A stretch of 5,762 nt of DNA from Paracoccaceae bacterium. GTDB lineage: Bacteria > Pseudomonadota > Alphaproteobacteria > Rhodobacterales > Rhodobacteraceae. The stretch spans positions 1-5,762 of the forward strand of contig JALQYS010000267.1 in the NCBI GenBank assembly GCA_023254015.1, given 5' to 3'. Shown piece by piece: positions 1 to 5,641 of this stretch (positions within the stretch are counted from its first letter, which is position 1; the number at the start of each line of letters is the position of its first letter). A model generated the notes under the pieces. The model was not told where the DNA came from. It saw nothing but the letters and a program-made list of their open reading frames with translations, and did no database searches. Position numbers and translations under genes: made by a program.

Positions 1-374
1 TCGGCCGCGCGCTGGCGCAGGCGGTCGATCCGGGCGATGCGGGCAAAGGCAGCCAATTCGCGCAAGGCCAGCAGGACAAGCACCAGAATGGCCGCGCCCA
101 CCAGAACCATGGCGGCCCAGCCAAGGAAACTGTCCCGCGCCAGCAGGTTCGTCACAAAATCCCAGGCGGCGACCGACAGGACGAAGCCGAAGAGGGAGGA
201 AAACACCCACAGCGCCAGCCGTGACAGGCCCGACATGCGCCGGGTGGTCAGACGGGCGGCGGTCTGCATGGCGCGGCCCTCTGGCAGGGTTTCGGGCACC
301 GGGGCCTCAAGCCCCGGATCGGCGGCGGGGCCGTCTTCGACCTCGATCAGGAGGGGGCGATTGCGGTCGGTCAC
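1..374 (-). CDS. YcjF-like (TIGR01620 family) inner-membrane protein, N-terminal part
   Basis: This is the first 124 codons of a protein that runs off the left edge. The GTG start at 374 overlaps the stop codon of the ycjX-like gene by four bases (GTGA), so the two genes are probably translationally coupled. The product opens with an acidic, proline-rich segment (residues 1-35, VTDRNRPLLIEVEDGP...). A basic stretch follows with TTRRMSGLSRL at about 43-53, then two hydrophobic segments at about 54-70 and 82-103. It ends in the window with a basic helix (RELAAFARIARIDRLRQRAA). An acidic N-terminus, two helices and the position directly after YcjX are what I expect of the YcjF/TIGR01620 family, which are inner-membrane proteins of poorly defined, stress-related function. 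The assignment rests mainly on context plus topology, because the conserved C-terminal domain lies outside the window. Confidence 0.8.
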   Translation of the reverse strand, partial: MTDRNRPLLIEVEDGPAADPGLEAPVPETLPEGRAMQTAARLTTRRMSGLSRLALWVFSSLFGFVLSVAAWDFVTNLLARDSFLGWAAMVLVGAAILVLVLLALRELAAFARIARIDRLRQRAA

Positions 375-1792
375 AGGCGGTCTCCGATCAGGAACTCCGC
401 CGCGCGGTCAAGGCGGATATGGGGCGGCCCCATGCCGGGCGATTGGCTGGCGCGGGCGGGGGCAAAGGCCATCAGCGCATAGTCGGCATCCAGCCAGTGG
501 CTTGCCCCGTCGCGGGCGGGCGACAGGATGCGGGCAGGGTCCTTGGGCAGCGCGCCCGGATACATCACCGCCTGTTTGCCCGTTGACAACAGGCGGCCCT
601 TGACAGCGGGCAGGTCCGTGCCGCCCCGCTGCACCATTTCCTCGACCGTGCAGCGCAGGCCAGCCAGCGACAGGGCCGCCGTCTCGGCCCCGGCGAAATC
701 AGCCCGCGCCTTGGCGTCGCGCAAAAGCGCCTCGGTGATCGCGGTCAGGGCGGGGTGCTGAAGGTGATGCAGGTGGTCGGCCTTGGTGGCGGCAAAGAGG
801 ATTTTCTCCACCCGGCGACCGCCCAGAAGCCGCGTCAGCCAGCCATTGGCGCCCGGGCGGAAGGCCAGCAGCACCTCGGCCATGGTGCGGCGCAGATCCT
901 CGACCGCCTGCGGGCCCTGATGGATTGCGCCCAGCACATCGACCAGCACGATCTGGCGGTCGATCCGGGCGAAGTGGTCGCGGAAGAAGGGCTGCACGAC
1001 GCGGGACTTGTAGGCCTCGAACCGGCGGTCCATCTCGCGCCAGAGGCTGTCGCGCGCGGCAGAGGCGGGCCTTGGCAGGGGGGCAAAGGTCAGCACCGGG
1101 CTGCCGGCCAGATCGCCGGGCAACAGGAAGCGGCCCGGCGTGCAGTCGGACCAGCCGGCGGCCCGTGCGCGGGTGAGATAATCGGTAAAGGTGGCAGCGA
1201 GCGCCTGCGCCTTCGGCTCTTCCAGCCGCAGCGCGCCATCCTCGGCGCGGGCCAGGGCCATGAAGCCCGCCGCCTCGGGGCGTCTTGCGATGCGGTCCAG
1301 CGTGGTTTCGGACCAGTCGGCATAGGTCTTGTCCATCAAGGCCAGATCCAGAAGCCACTCGCCGGGATAATCGACGATGTCGAGATGCAGCCGCCGCGGA
1401 CCGGAAAGGCCCGCCAGCAGGCCGGAAGGTGCAAGGCGGAAGGACAGGCGCAGTTCGGACACCGCACGCGTTGATTGCGGCCAGCGCGGGTCATTGCCGG
1501 TCATGGCGGCGAGATGGTCTTCAAAGGCAAAGCGGGGCAGGGTGTCGTCGGGCTGTGGCTGCAGGTGCACCGCCTCGATCCGTGCCGCGCCCCTGAGCTG
1601 CGGCATCCGCCCGCGCTCAAGCAGGTTCGCCACAAGGCCGGTGATGAACACCGTCTTGCCTGCGCGCGACAGGCCGGTGACCCCCAGCCGGATCACCGGG
1701 TCCACAAACGCGCCGGAGACCGAGGCCATGGCCCCTTCGATCTGCCGGGCAATCCCGTCGGTAATGTCAGAAAGGCCCAAGGCATCCCTCAT
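371..1792 (-). CDS. ycjX: YcjX-like P-loop NTPase (DUF463 family)
   Basis: The product has 473 residues, close to the usual size of YcjX proteins, which are predicted P-loop GTPases/ATPases associated with stress and found beside YcjF. Visible motifs, in order: Walker A GLSRAGKT at 40-47 within RLGVTGLSRAGKTVFITGL; a Walker B/G3-like LDIVDYPGEWLLDL at 137-150; FVQPFF-type text (VVQPFFRDHF) at 265-274; IVLVDVLGA at 281-289; and a G4-like TKAD at 336-339 that suggests guanine-nucleotide preference. I chose the ATG at 1792 because the family motif begins about 35 residues later. The in-frame extension back to 1969 encodes low-complexity Pro/Arg text and crosses a homopolymer. No strong Shine-Dalgarno is visible before 1792 (only GAAG nearby). 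The gene is followed directly by the YcjF-like gene and is divergent from the 1881-2303 ORF. Confidence 0.92.
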   Translation of the reverse strand: MRDALGLSDITDGIARQIEGAMASVSGAFVDPVIRLGVTGLSRAGKTVFITGLVANLLERGRMPQLRGAARIEAVHLQPQPDDTLPRFAFEDHLAAMTGNDPRWPQSTRAVSELRLSFRLAPSGLLAGLSGPRRLHLDIVDYPGEWLLDLALMDKTYADWSETTLDRIARRPEAAGFMALARAEDGALRLEEPKAQALAATFTDYLTRARAAGWSDCTPGRFLLPGDLAGSPVLTFAPLPRPASAARDSLWREMDRRFEAYKSRVVQPFFRDHFARIDRQIVLVDVLGAIHQGPQAVEDLRRTMAEVLLAFRPGANGWLTRLLGGRRVEKILFAATKADHLHHLQHPALTAITEALLRDAKARADFAGAETAALSLAGLRCTVEEMVQRGGTDLPAVKGRLLSTGKQAVMYPGALPKDPARILSPARDGASHWLDADYALMAFAPARASQSPGMGPPHIRLDRAAEFLIGDRL

Positions 1793-1857
1793 GGTTGCGG
1801 CTTCAAGATAGGGGGCGCGCGGGCAAAAGGGTAGACCTGCCGCGCGCGATGGCGGAA

Positions 1858-1867
1858 GGGGGGGGGG
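1858..1867. repeat. Homopolymer run of ten G
   Basis: Ten consecutive G residues lie in the 88-base gap between the ycjX start (1792) and the first usable start of the unknown plus-strand ORF (1881). An ATG at 1849 sits just upstream. As given, its frame stops within a few codons after the run (TGA at 1894-1896). Adding one G, or removing two, would join this ATG in frame to the ORF beginning at 1881. Runs like this are prone to slippage during replication and also to sequencing error. Confidence 0.9.
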
Positions 1868-1880
1868 CCGGGCGGGACGG

Positions 1881-2303
1881 TTGGTGCAGCCCCTGATTGT
1901 AATGGGGCCGGGAAGACCCCTCGATTTCTTGCCGGGCTTGTGGGCCTTTGTCTTGCCCGCGGGGCGCACGCAGGGGTTTCTGTATGTCTGGGCCGATATG
2001 GGGAAATGGCGGGGCGGCCTTTACTGGTCTTGCGATGCGGGCAATGACGTCCGGGCCATGGGGACGGATGGAACCCATCGCTTTGGTCAGGCCGAATTGC
2101 CCGATTTTCCGGGGTTTGCGTCTTTTGGCGCTTTCGCGGCCTTGGGGGTGGATTGGTCACAGCCTGATCATGTGCTGCCGTCACTTTTGGCCACGCGCCG
2201 CCATGCGGTGAAGGGCGGGGCCTTGCTTTTGCTGCCGCGGCGCAAGGGAGTGTTGCATGCCCGGCGGCAAAGGGAACTGGACGCAATCGGGGCCGCAGGG
2301 TAA
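1881..2303 (+). CDS. Hypothetical protein, 140 residues, upstream of truA
   Basis: I do not recognise this protein. The longest reading from a usable start is TTG at 1881; GTG at 1884 and ATG at 1902 (134 residues) are alternatives. None has a clear Shine-Dalgarno, so the start is uncertain. The product is rich in Trp, Phe, Gly and Leu, with segments such as FLYVWADMGKWRGGLYW (about 33-49) and PDFPGFASFGAFAALGVDW (about 74-92). It ends in a basic, Arg-rich tail (LLLLPRRKGVLHARRQ). I see no signal peptide or confident membrane helix. Third positions are mostly G/C but with more TTG, TTT and GAT codons than in truA or nhaA, so the gene is less adapted and perhaps young, fast-evolving or weakly expressed. 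The stop lies 9 bases before the truA start, consistent with cotranscription. A spurious ORF remains possible, but codon bias and spacing favour a real gene. Confidence 0.55.
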   Translation: MVQPLIVMGPGRPLDFLPGLWAFVLPAGRTQGFLYVWADMGKWRGGLYWSCDAGNDVRAMGTDGTHRFGQAELPDFPGFASFGAFAALGVDWSQPDHVLPSLLATRRHAVKGGALLLLPRRKGVLHARRQRELDAIGAAG

Positions 2304-2312
2304 GCCGGGGCC

Positions 2313-3083
2313 ATGCCACGCTATGCCTTGAAAGTCGAATACAACGGTGCGCCCTTTGCCGGATGGCAAAGGCAGTCGCAGGGCCAGCCTTCGGTGCAGG
2401 CGGCGGTGGAGGCGGCCTTGGCCCGGCTGGAGCCCGGCCCCCACACCATTGCGGCCGCCGGTCGCACGGATGCGGGCGTGCATGGCACCGGGCAGGTGGC
2501 CACGGTGGATCTGGCGCGCGACTGGCAGCCTTTTCGGCTGGGTGAGGCGCTGAACTACCACCTGCGGCCCCAGCCTGTGGCCATTCTGGCGGTGGCGCGG
2601 GTGGCCGATGACTTTCACGCCCGGTTTTCCGCCCTTGAACGGCGCTATCTGTTCCGCCTGATCGAACGCCGCGCGCCCCTGACCCATGATGCGGGGCTGG
2701 CCTGGCGGGTGCAGAACCGGCTGGATGTCGAGGCGATGCGCGCGGGGGCGGCGCATCTGATCGGCCTGCAGGATTTCACCACCTTCCGCTCGACCCTGTG
2801 TCAGGCAAAAAGCCCGGTCAAGACGCTGGACGAGATCAGCATCGCCGAGCTGCCTTACCCCGGCGGGCGGGAAATCCGCTTTACCCTGCGCGCCCGCAGT
2901 TTCCTGCACAATCAGGTGCGCTCGATCGTCGGCACGCTGGAGCGGGTGGGGGCGGGGTCTTGGCAGCCCGAGGATGTGAAGGCGGCGCTCGAGGCGCGCG
3001 ACCGGGCCGCCTGTGGCCCGGTCTGCCCGCCGGATGGGCTCTATCTGACAGGCGTCGGCTATCCGGCCGATCCTTTCGGCTAA
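2313..3083 (+). CDS. truA: tRNA pseudouridine(38-40) synthase TruA
   Basis: The product (256 residues, typical for the family) converts uridines 38, 39 and 40 in the anticodon stem-loop of many tRNAs to pseudouridine in the cytoplasm. Family hallmarks are visible throughout. The N-terminal YALKVEYNGAPFAGWQRQ lies at 4-21. The catalytic motif GRTDAGVHG at 50-58 places the nucleophilic aspartate at residue 53. FHARFSALERRYLFRL follows at 101-116, and GLQDFTTFRS is at 151-160. The C-terminal RSFLHNQVRSIVGTL at 195-209 completes the second half of the fold. The protein is full length with no missing key residue. The ATG at 2313 is well supported by homology, though the ribosome binding site is weak (AGGG around 2297-2300). 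It follows the unknown ORF by 9 bases and converges with nhaA, leaving 6 bases between the two stop codons. Confidence 0.97.
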   Translation: MPRYALKVEYNGAPFAGWQRQSQGQPSVQAAVEAALARLEPGPHTIAAAGRTDAGVHGTGQVATVDLARDWQPFRLGEALNYHLRPQPVAILAVARVADDFHARFSALERRYLFRLIERRAPLTHDAGLAWRVQNRLDVEAMRAGAAHLIGLQDFTTFRSTLCQAKSPVKTLDEISIAELPYPGGREIRFTLRARSFLHNQVRSIVGTLERVGAGSWQPEDVKAALEARDRAACGPVCPPDGLYLTGVGYPADPFG

Positions 3084-3087
3084 GCCG
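3077..3087. other. Short hairpin at the truA/nhaA convergent stops
   Basis: CGGC-TAA-GCCG forms a 4-base-pair stem whose loop is the truA stop codon, in the 6-base gap between two convergent genes. A wider pairing of CCGGC (3063-3067) with GCCGG (3084-3088) is also possible. There is no T-run on either side, so a role as a terminator is only a guess, and read-through into the opposing gene looks possible. Confidence 0.25.
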
Positions 3088-3089
3088 GT

Positions 3090-4343
3090 TCAGTCCTCGC
3101 GCCGGGTGACGCCCAGAAGCCGGCCCATGGCGATGGCGATGGCCGCCGCCGCAAAGGAGAACACCGCGCCCATCTTGGCCGCCTCTTGCGCCGGGCCTGC
3201 CGGGAAGGCGACCGTGGTGACAAACAGCGCCACGGTAAAGCCGATGGCGGCCACGCAGCCCAAGACCCACAGGTCGCGCGGACGCATGCCCGCCGGCAGG
3301 CCAAAGCCAAAGGTCCGCGCCGCCAGCATGCCCATCAGGAAGATGCCCACGGGCTTGCCGATGACCAGGCCGCCCAGCACCATCCAGGTGGGTTCGGCCA
3401 GCGCCGAGAACACCACGCCCGCATTCAGCAAGCCGAAGAAGAACAGCATCCCCTCGACAAAATACTTCAGCCGGTGCTCGATCCAGTTCAGAAGGTCGGT
3501 CAGATGGGTCTCTGCCTCCGAGAAGATGCCATAGGGCCGGTCGGCGTGGGGGATGGTCGGCACGATGGGCAACAGCCCAAGCGCCGGGTGAATCCCCGCG
3601 TTGTGAAAGCCATACCATGACAGCGCCCCGGCCAGCGCATAGGGCCAGAACGACGCCTTCTGCCGCATCCAGGTGGAATGCGGCCGGTCCTGCCGGCCGC
3701 GGTCCAGCCGCCGCGGCAGCCAGTTGGCCAGCAGATAGACCCCGATCGCCGCGGCAAGCGACAGCAGGAGCCAGCCCGGTTGCAGATCGCCCGTCGGGTA
3801 GAAGATGGCCAGGATGATCATCCCGCCCGCGTCATCGGCGATGGCCAGCAGCAGAAGGAACGGAATGGCCGGATGGCCCGCGCCAAAGACGATGCGGCCC
3901 ACCAGATAGGAAAAGGCAATGTCGGTGGCGGTCGGAATGGCCCAGCCGCGGGCAAAGTCGTCAAACACCCCCAGCGCCGCGCCGATGCCCAGATAGACCA
4001 GCGCCGGGCCCATCATGCCGCCCGCCGTGGCGATCAAGGGCGTCATCGCCTTCTTGCCGCGCAACTCGCCCCCGGGCAGGATGATGCCTTCCCAGACTTC
4101 CTTGGCGGCGATGGCAAAGAAGAAGGCCATGCAGATGTCATTGACCAGAAACTGCAGGGTCAACGTGCGATGCACGACGCCATCCACCACATGGGCATGG
4201 CCGATGGGGGCGTTATCCCACAGCACGGCATGGACCAGATGCTGATAGCTTGCGCTGTCGACGTTGGCCCAGACCAGCGCCAGCCCCGCCCCGGTCAGCA
4301 AGAGCAGCGAATAGGTCGAGATGACGTTCCAGACTTTGTTCAT
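3090..4343 (-). CDS. nhaA: Na+/H+ antiporter, NhaA family (divergent)
   Basis: The product has 417 residues and many membrane helices. NhaA proteins exchange sodium or lithium for protons across the inner membrane, supporting pH and salt homeostasis. Key residues are present. PTATD at 137-141 matches the position of Asp133 of the E. coli protein. LAIADDAGGMIILAIFY at 166-182 carries the essential Asp pair (170-171; Asp163/Asp164 in E. coli). VIGKPVGIFL at 327-336 gives Lys330, matching Lys300. LNAGVVFS (306-313) fits helix 9/10. It is longer than the E. coli protein (388), with a basic loop at 210-229. The entry-region motif GLEVKREL is replaced by AAKEVWEGI (79-87). I chose ATG 4343 because it has AAGGGG five bases upstream (4349-4354); the ORF runs 20 codons further up but without support. 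It lies 109 bases downstream of the receiver gene on the same strand. Confidence 0.93.
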   Translation of the reverse strand: MNKVWNVISTYSLLLLTGAGLALVWANVDSASYQHLVHAVLWDNAPIGHAHVVDGVVHRTLTLQFLVNDICMAFFFAIAAKEVWEGIILPGGELRGKKAMTPLIATAGGMMGPALVYLGIGAALGVFDDFARGWAIPTATDIAFSYLVGRIVFGAGHPAIPFLLLLAIADDAGGMIILAIFYPTGDLQPGWLLLSLAAAIGVYLLANWLPRRLDRGRQDRPHSTWMRQKASFWPYALAGALSWYGFHNAGIHPALGLLPIVPTIPHADRPYGIFSEAETHLTDLLNWIEHRLKYFVEGMLFFFGLLNAGVVFSALAEPTWMVLGGLVIGKPVGIFLMGMLAARTFGFGLPAGMRPRDLWVLGCVAAIGFTVALFVTTVAFPAGPAQEAAKMGAVFSFAAAAIAIAMGRLLGVTRRED

Positions 4344-4348
4344 GGCTG

Positions 4349-4354
4349 CCCCTT
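4349..4354 (-). promoter_or_regulatory. Ribosome binding site of nhaA
   Basis: AAGGGG on the minus strand, five bases before the ATG at 4343. It decides in favour of this start over the in-frame ATG at 4403. Confidence 0.6.
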
Positions 4355-4378
4355 GCGCGACGCGATCGGGCCAAGTCC

Positions 4379-4403
4379 TCTGCACTTTCGCGCAGATGGT
4401 CAA
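4379..4403 (-). promoter_or_regulatory. Possible -35 element and adjacent inverted repeat upstream of nhaA
   Basis: On the minus strand, TTGACC (4403-4398) matches a sigma-70 -35 box. No convincing -10 box follows at 17 bases. Just downstream is TCTGC-N8-GCAGA (4379-4396), a 5-base inverted repeat that would lie in the promoter spacer, as an operator might. nhaA may thus have its own promoter rather than depending on the receiver gene. The evidence is weak. Confidence 0.25.
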
Positions 4404-4433
4404 GCCCCGACCGCGCGTCGCCCGCCCGCGCCT

Positions 4434-4449
4434 CCGCCCTTGCGGGCGG
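4434..4449 (-). terminator. Hairpin just after the response regulator stop codon
   Basis: On the minus strand, CCGCCC-GCAA-GGGCGG forms a 6-base-pair GC stem with a GNRA-type tetraloop, starting 3 bases after the TGA at 4453-4455. No U-run follows, so this could attenuate or protect the 3' end of the receiver transcript rather than terminate it fully. An alternative longer pairing with the GC-rich bases at about 4418-4428 is possible. Confidence 0.4.
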
Positions 4450-4452
4450 CGA

Positions 4453-4836
4453 TCAGGCCCGGACCTGCAACAGCCGGCGCACCTCTGCGCGCAGTTCGTT
4501 CAACTCGAAAGGCTTGCTGATGAAGCCATCCGCCCCGATCTCCAGCCCCTTGCGGCGTTCGATGGCCGACCCGCGGGCGGTCATCATCAGGATCTTCACA
4601 TCCGCAAGGCCGGGATCCAGCCGCACGCCCTGACAGATCTCATAGCCCGAGGCGCCCGGCAGCATGACATCGAGCAGCACCAGGTCGGGGTGCAACTCGC
4701 GGATGCGCGCGAGCGCGCTGCTGCCGTCGGCGATGCGGGCTTGGTCATAGCCTTCGCGCGTCATCACGAATTCCAGCGCCAGGGCGATGTTGTCCTCATC
4801 CTCGACCACCAGGATGCGCCGCTTGGCCGGGGTCAT
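4453..4836 (-). CDS. Single-domain (CheY-like) response regulator
   Basis: The product has 127 residues, exactly one receiver domain with no output domain. The fold's signature residues are present: acidic pocket E12/D13 in LVVEDEDN (9-16), phospho-acceptor Asp56 in LVLLDVMLP (52-60), switch Thr86 in ILMMTA (82-87), and Lys108 in ISKPFE (106-111). It should be phosphorylated by a histidine kinase and act by protein-protein contact; no kinase gene is in the window. The ATG at 4836 is chosen because MTPAKRRILVVEDE begins the domain correctly and AAGGGGG lies 8 bases upstream (4845-4851). The ORF continues upstream to 5361, but that part is Arg/Asp-rich shadow sequence antisense to the plus-strand membrane gene. 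nhaA follows on the same strand, so the receiver could be cotranscribed with it, although a hairpin lies between them. The partner is unknown. Confidence 0.93.
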   Translation of the reverse strand: MTPAKRRILVVEDEDNIALALEFVMTREGYDQARIADGSSALARIRELHPDLVLLDVMLPGASGYEICQGVRLDPGLADVKILMMTARGSAIERRKGLEIGADGFISKPFELNELRAEVRRLLQVRA

Positions 4837-4844
4837 GGCGCACG

Positions 4845-4857
4845 CCCCCTTGCAAGG
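4845..4857 (-). promoter_or_regulatory. Ribosome binding site of the response regulator, overlapping a palindrome
   Basis: AAGGGGG (minus strand, 4851-4845) is 8 bases from the ATG at 4836. It overlaps the perfect 10-base palindrome CCTTGCAAGG (4848-4857). The palindrome could be a protein-binding site at the translation start or simply chance. Confidence 0.5.
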
Positions 4858-4866
4858 CTTGAAATC

Positions 4867-4917
4867 CGGACCGACTGCGTCCATGACTGAACGGGCCCCC
4901 TTTCGGGGCGGACCGAC
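4867..4917. repeat. Direct repeat CGGACCGAC in the divergent promoter region
   Basis: The 9-base word CGGACCGAC occurs at 4867-4875 and again at 4909-4917. The starts are 42 bases apart, about four turns of DNA, between the divergent response regulator and three-helix membrane protein genes. A hairpin, GCCCC-CTTTC-GGGGC (4895-4909), sits between and touches the second copy. Such spacing suits paired binding of one regulator on one face of the helix. No regulator is identified. Confidence 0.35.
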
Positions 4918-4935
4918 AGCTTCAGGGGCCATGCC

Positions 4936-5220
4936 ATGACAACCGTTGCCGATCTTGTCTCTGCCGCGCTGGCCGACCCGTTCCGCGTGGTGCTGCTGGT
5001 CGGTCTGGTCATCACCCAGCGGCGGACGCAGGCGCTGACCGGCACGCTGGTGCCGCTGGCCGCCGGGATGCTGTTTGTCGCCGTCATCATTCCGCTGACG
5101 CTGGGCTTTGGCGCCGAGGCGGGCCTTGGCAAGGCGGTGCTTGCCGGGATGATCGCCAATACGGTCTGGCTTGTCCCGATCATCGCGATCGTCCGCTTCT
5201 GGGACCGCCGCGCGCGCTAG
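4936..5220 (+). CDS. Small three-helix membrane protein, unknown function
   Basis: I do not recognise this 94-residue protein. It has three hydrophobic stretches: a short one at about 16-27 (FRVVLLVGLVIT), then about 36-58 (TGTLVPLAAG through IIPLTL), then about 66-87 (AVLAGMIANTVWLVPIIAIVRF). Positive charges follow the first helix (QRRTQ, 27-31) and the third (DRRAR at the C-terminus), which predicts both on the cytoplasmic side. The ATG at 4936 has AGGGG seven bases upstream (4924-4928) and no competing long start. Codon use is strongly GC-rich at third positions, as in the neighbours, so it looks like a real resident gene. It is divergent from the response regulator, with 99 bases between the two starts, and is followed by 217 non-coding bases. 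It may be an accessory subunit of a membrane process, but nothing in the sequence says which. Confidence 0.75.
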   Translation: MTTVADLVSAALADPFRVVLLVGLVITQRRTQALTGTLVPLAAGMLFVAVIIPLTLGFGAEAGLGKAVLAGMIANTVWLVPIIAIVRFWDRRAR

Positions 5221-5437
5221 GCCGGATCGGCCCCGCCGCGCCCGCGCCCCGCCATTCCGGCGTGTGTCGCGAAGCTTTCGCAGCCATGATGCCCTCTTTC
5301 CCGCCCGTCGCCTCGGGCGATCCTCTCGTCGCATCAGACGGCCCGCCCGCGCCGGTCTCATGCCGGTGCCGCTGTCTGATCCGAGGAAAGGAGAGGGGCG
5401 CGCAGGCTGACCCGCGCGCCCCCGATTTCAGCTCCGC
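5221..5437. other. Non-coding gap with hairpins
   Basis: This gap of 217 bases between two convergent ends holds no credible gene. It contains a small hairpin, GCGAA-GCT-TTCGC (5269-5281). It also contains an inverted repeat, ATCAGAC (5333-5339) with GTCTGAT (5374-5380), whose stem can be extended by GGC/GCC with a small bulge. The terminator-like stem at 5395-5422 is listed separately. The 5333-5380 structure could be part of a small RNA or a second terminator. Confidence 0.4.
5395..5422 (-). terminator. Strong GC hairpin, likely terminator of the minus-strand transporter gene
   Basis: GGGGCGCGC (5395-5403) pairs perfectly with GCGCGCCCC (5414-5422) around a 10-base loop, giving a 9-base-pair stem. 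It starts 15 bases after the stop codon at 5438. On the minus strand the stem is followed by a pyrimidine-rich tract (CTCTCCTTTCC) rather than a clean T-run. It could also stop transcription from the plus-strand gene ending at 5220. Confidence 0.6.
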
Positions 5438-5641
5438 TTACTGATTGGAGTCAGCAAAGATGTCTTTCTTGTGGGTTCCGCCCGGCACGAAGATCGCACC
5501 GATCACGACGGTCATCAGCGCGACGATGATCGCATACCACAGGCCGGTATAGATGTTGCCCGCCTGGGCCGAGATCGCGAAGGCGGTCGCGGGCAGAAGG
5601 CCACCGAACCAGCCGTTGCCGATGTGGTAGGGCAGCGACAG
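5438..5641 (-). pseudogene. C-terminal fragment of an MHS-family MFS transporter
   Basis: Only about the last 66-67 residues of the transporter are present, ending at TAA (5438-5440). SLPYHIGNGWFGGLLP is the characteristic start of helix 11 in the metabolite:H+ symporter (MHS) group of the major facilitator superfamily (ShiA, ProP and KgtP relatives). A second hydrophobic segment follows (YTGLWYAIIVALMTVVIGAIF), then a short polar tail (HKKDIFADSNQ). The first ten or so helices are absent. Upstream of 5641 the same frame reads unrelated text (KDSPRQLRPAAHSLLMQPLPA) instead of the expected conserved helix 10/11 loop. The nominal ATG at 5755 therefore lies in sequence from another gene and is not a real start. 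Codon use (mostly G/C third) matches the rest of the window. The substrate cannot be told. A terminator-like hairpin follows. Whether the gene is truly truncated or the join is artificial is unresolved. Confidence 0.8.

Noticed and set aside
37..603. Plus-strand ORF antisense to the YcjF-like and YcjX-like genes
   Set aside because: Arg/Ser/Pro-rich shadow text produced by high GC; the minus strand carries recognisable YcjX motifs here.
755..1834. Several plus-strand ORFs antisense to ycjX
   Set aside because: Low-complexity Gly/Arg/Gln text with no domain; they overlap a well-supported gene on the other strand.
1793..1969. N-terminal extension of YcjX
   Set aside because: Pro/Arg-rich, crosses the G10 tract, overlaps the divergent ORF, and is not needed for family length.
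1789..2909. Minus-strand ORFs antisense to the unknown ORF and truA
   Set aside because: Shadow frames of GC-rich coding sequence; truA motifs fix the real strand for 2313-3083.
3678..4520. 280-codon plus-strand ORF antisense to nhaA
   Set aside because: Gln/Arg/His-rich text typical of the reverse complement of a membrane protein gene; nhaA motifs on the minus strand are clear.
4837..5361. 175-codon upstream extension of the response regulator
   Set aside because: Arg/Asp/Gln-rich shadow of the three-helix protein gene; the receiver domain and its ribosome binding site place the start at 4836.
5171..5444. Short plus-strand ORFs in the gap before the transporter tail
   Set aside because: Arg/Pro-rich, overlapping hairpins, without ribosome binding sites or recognisable content.
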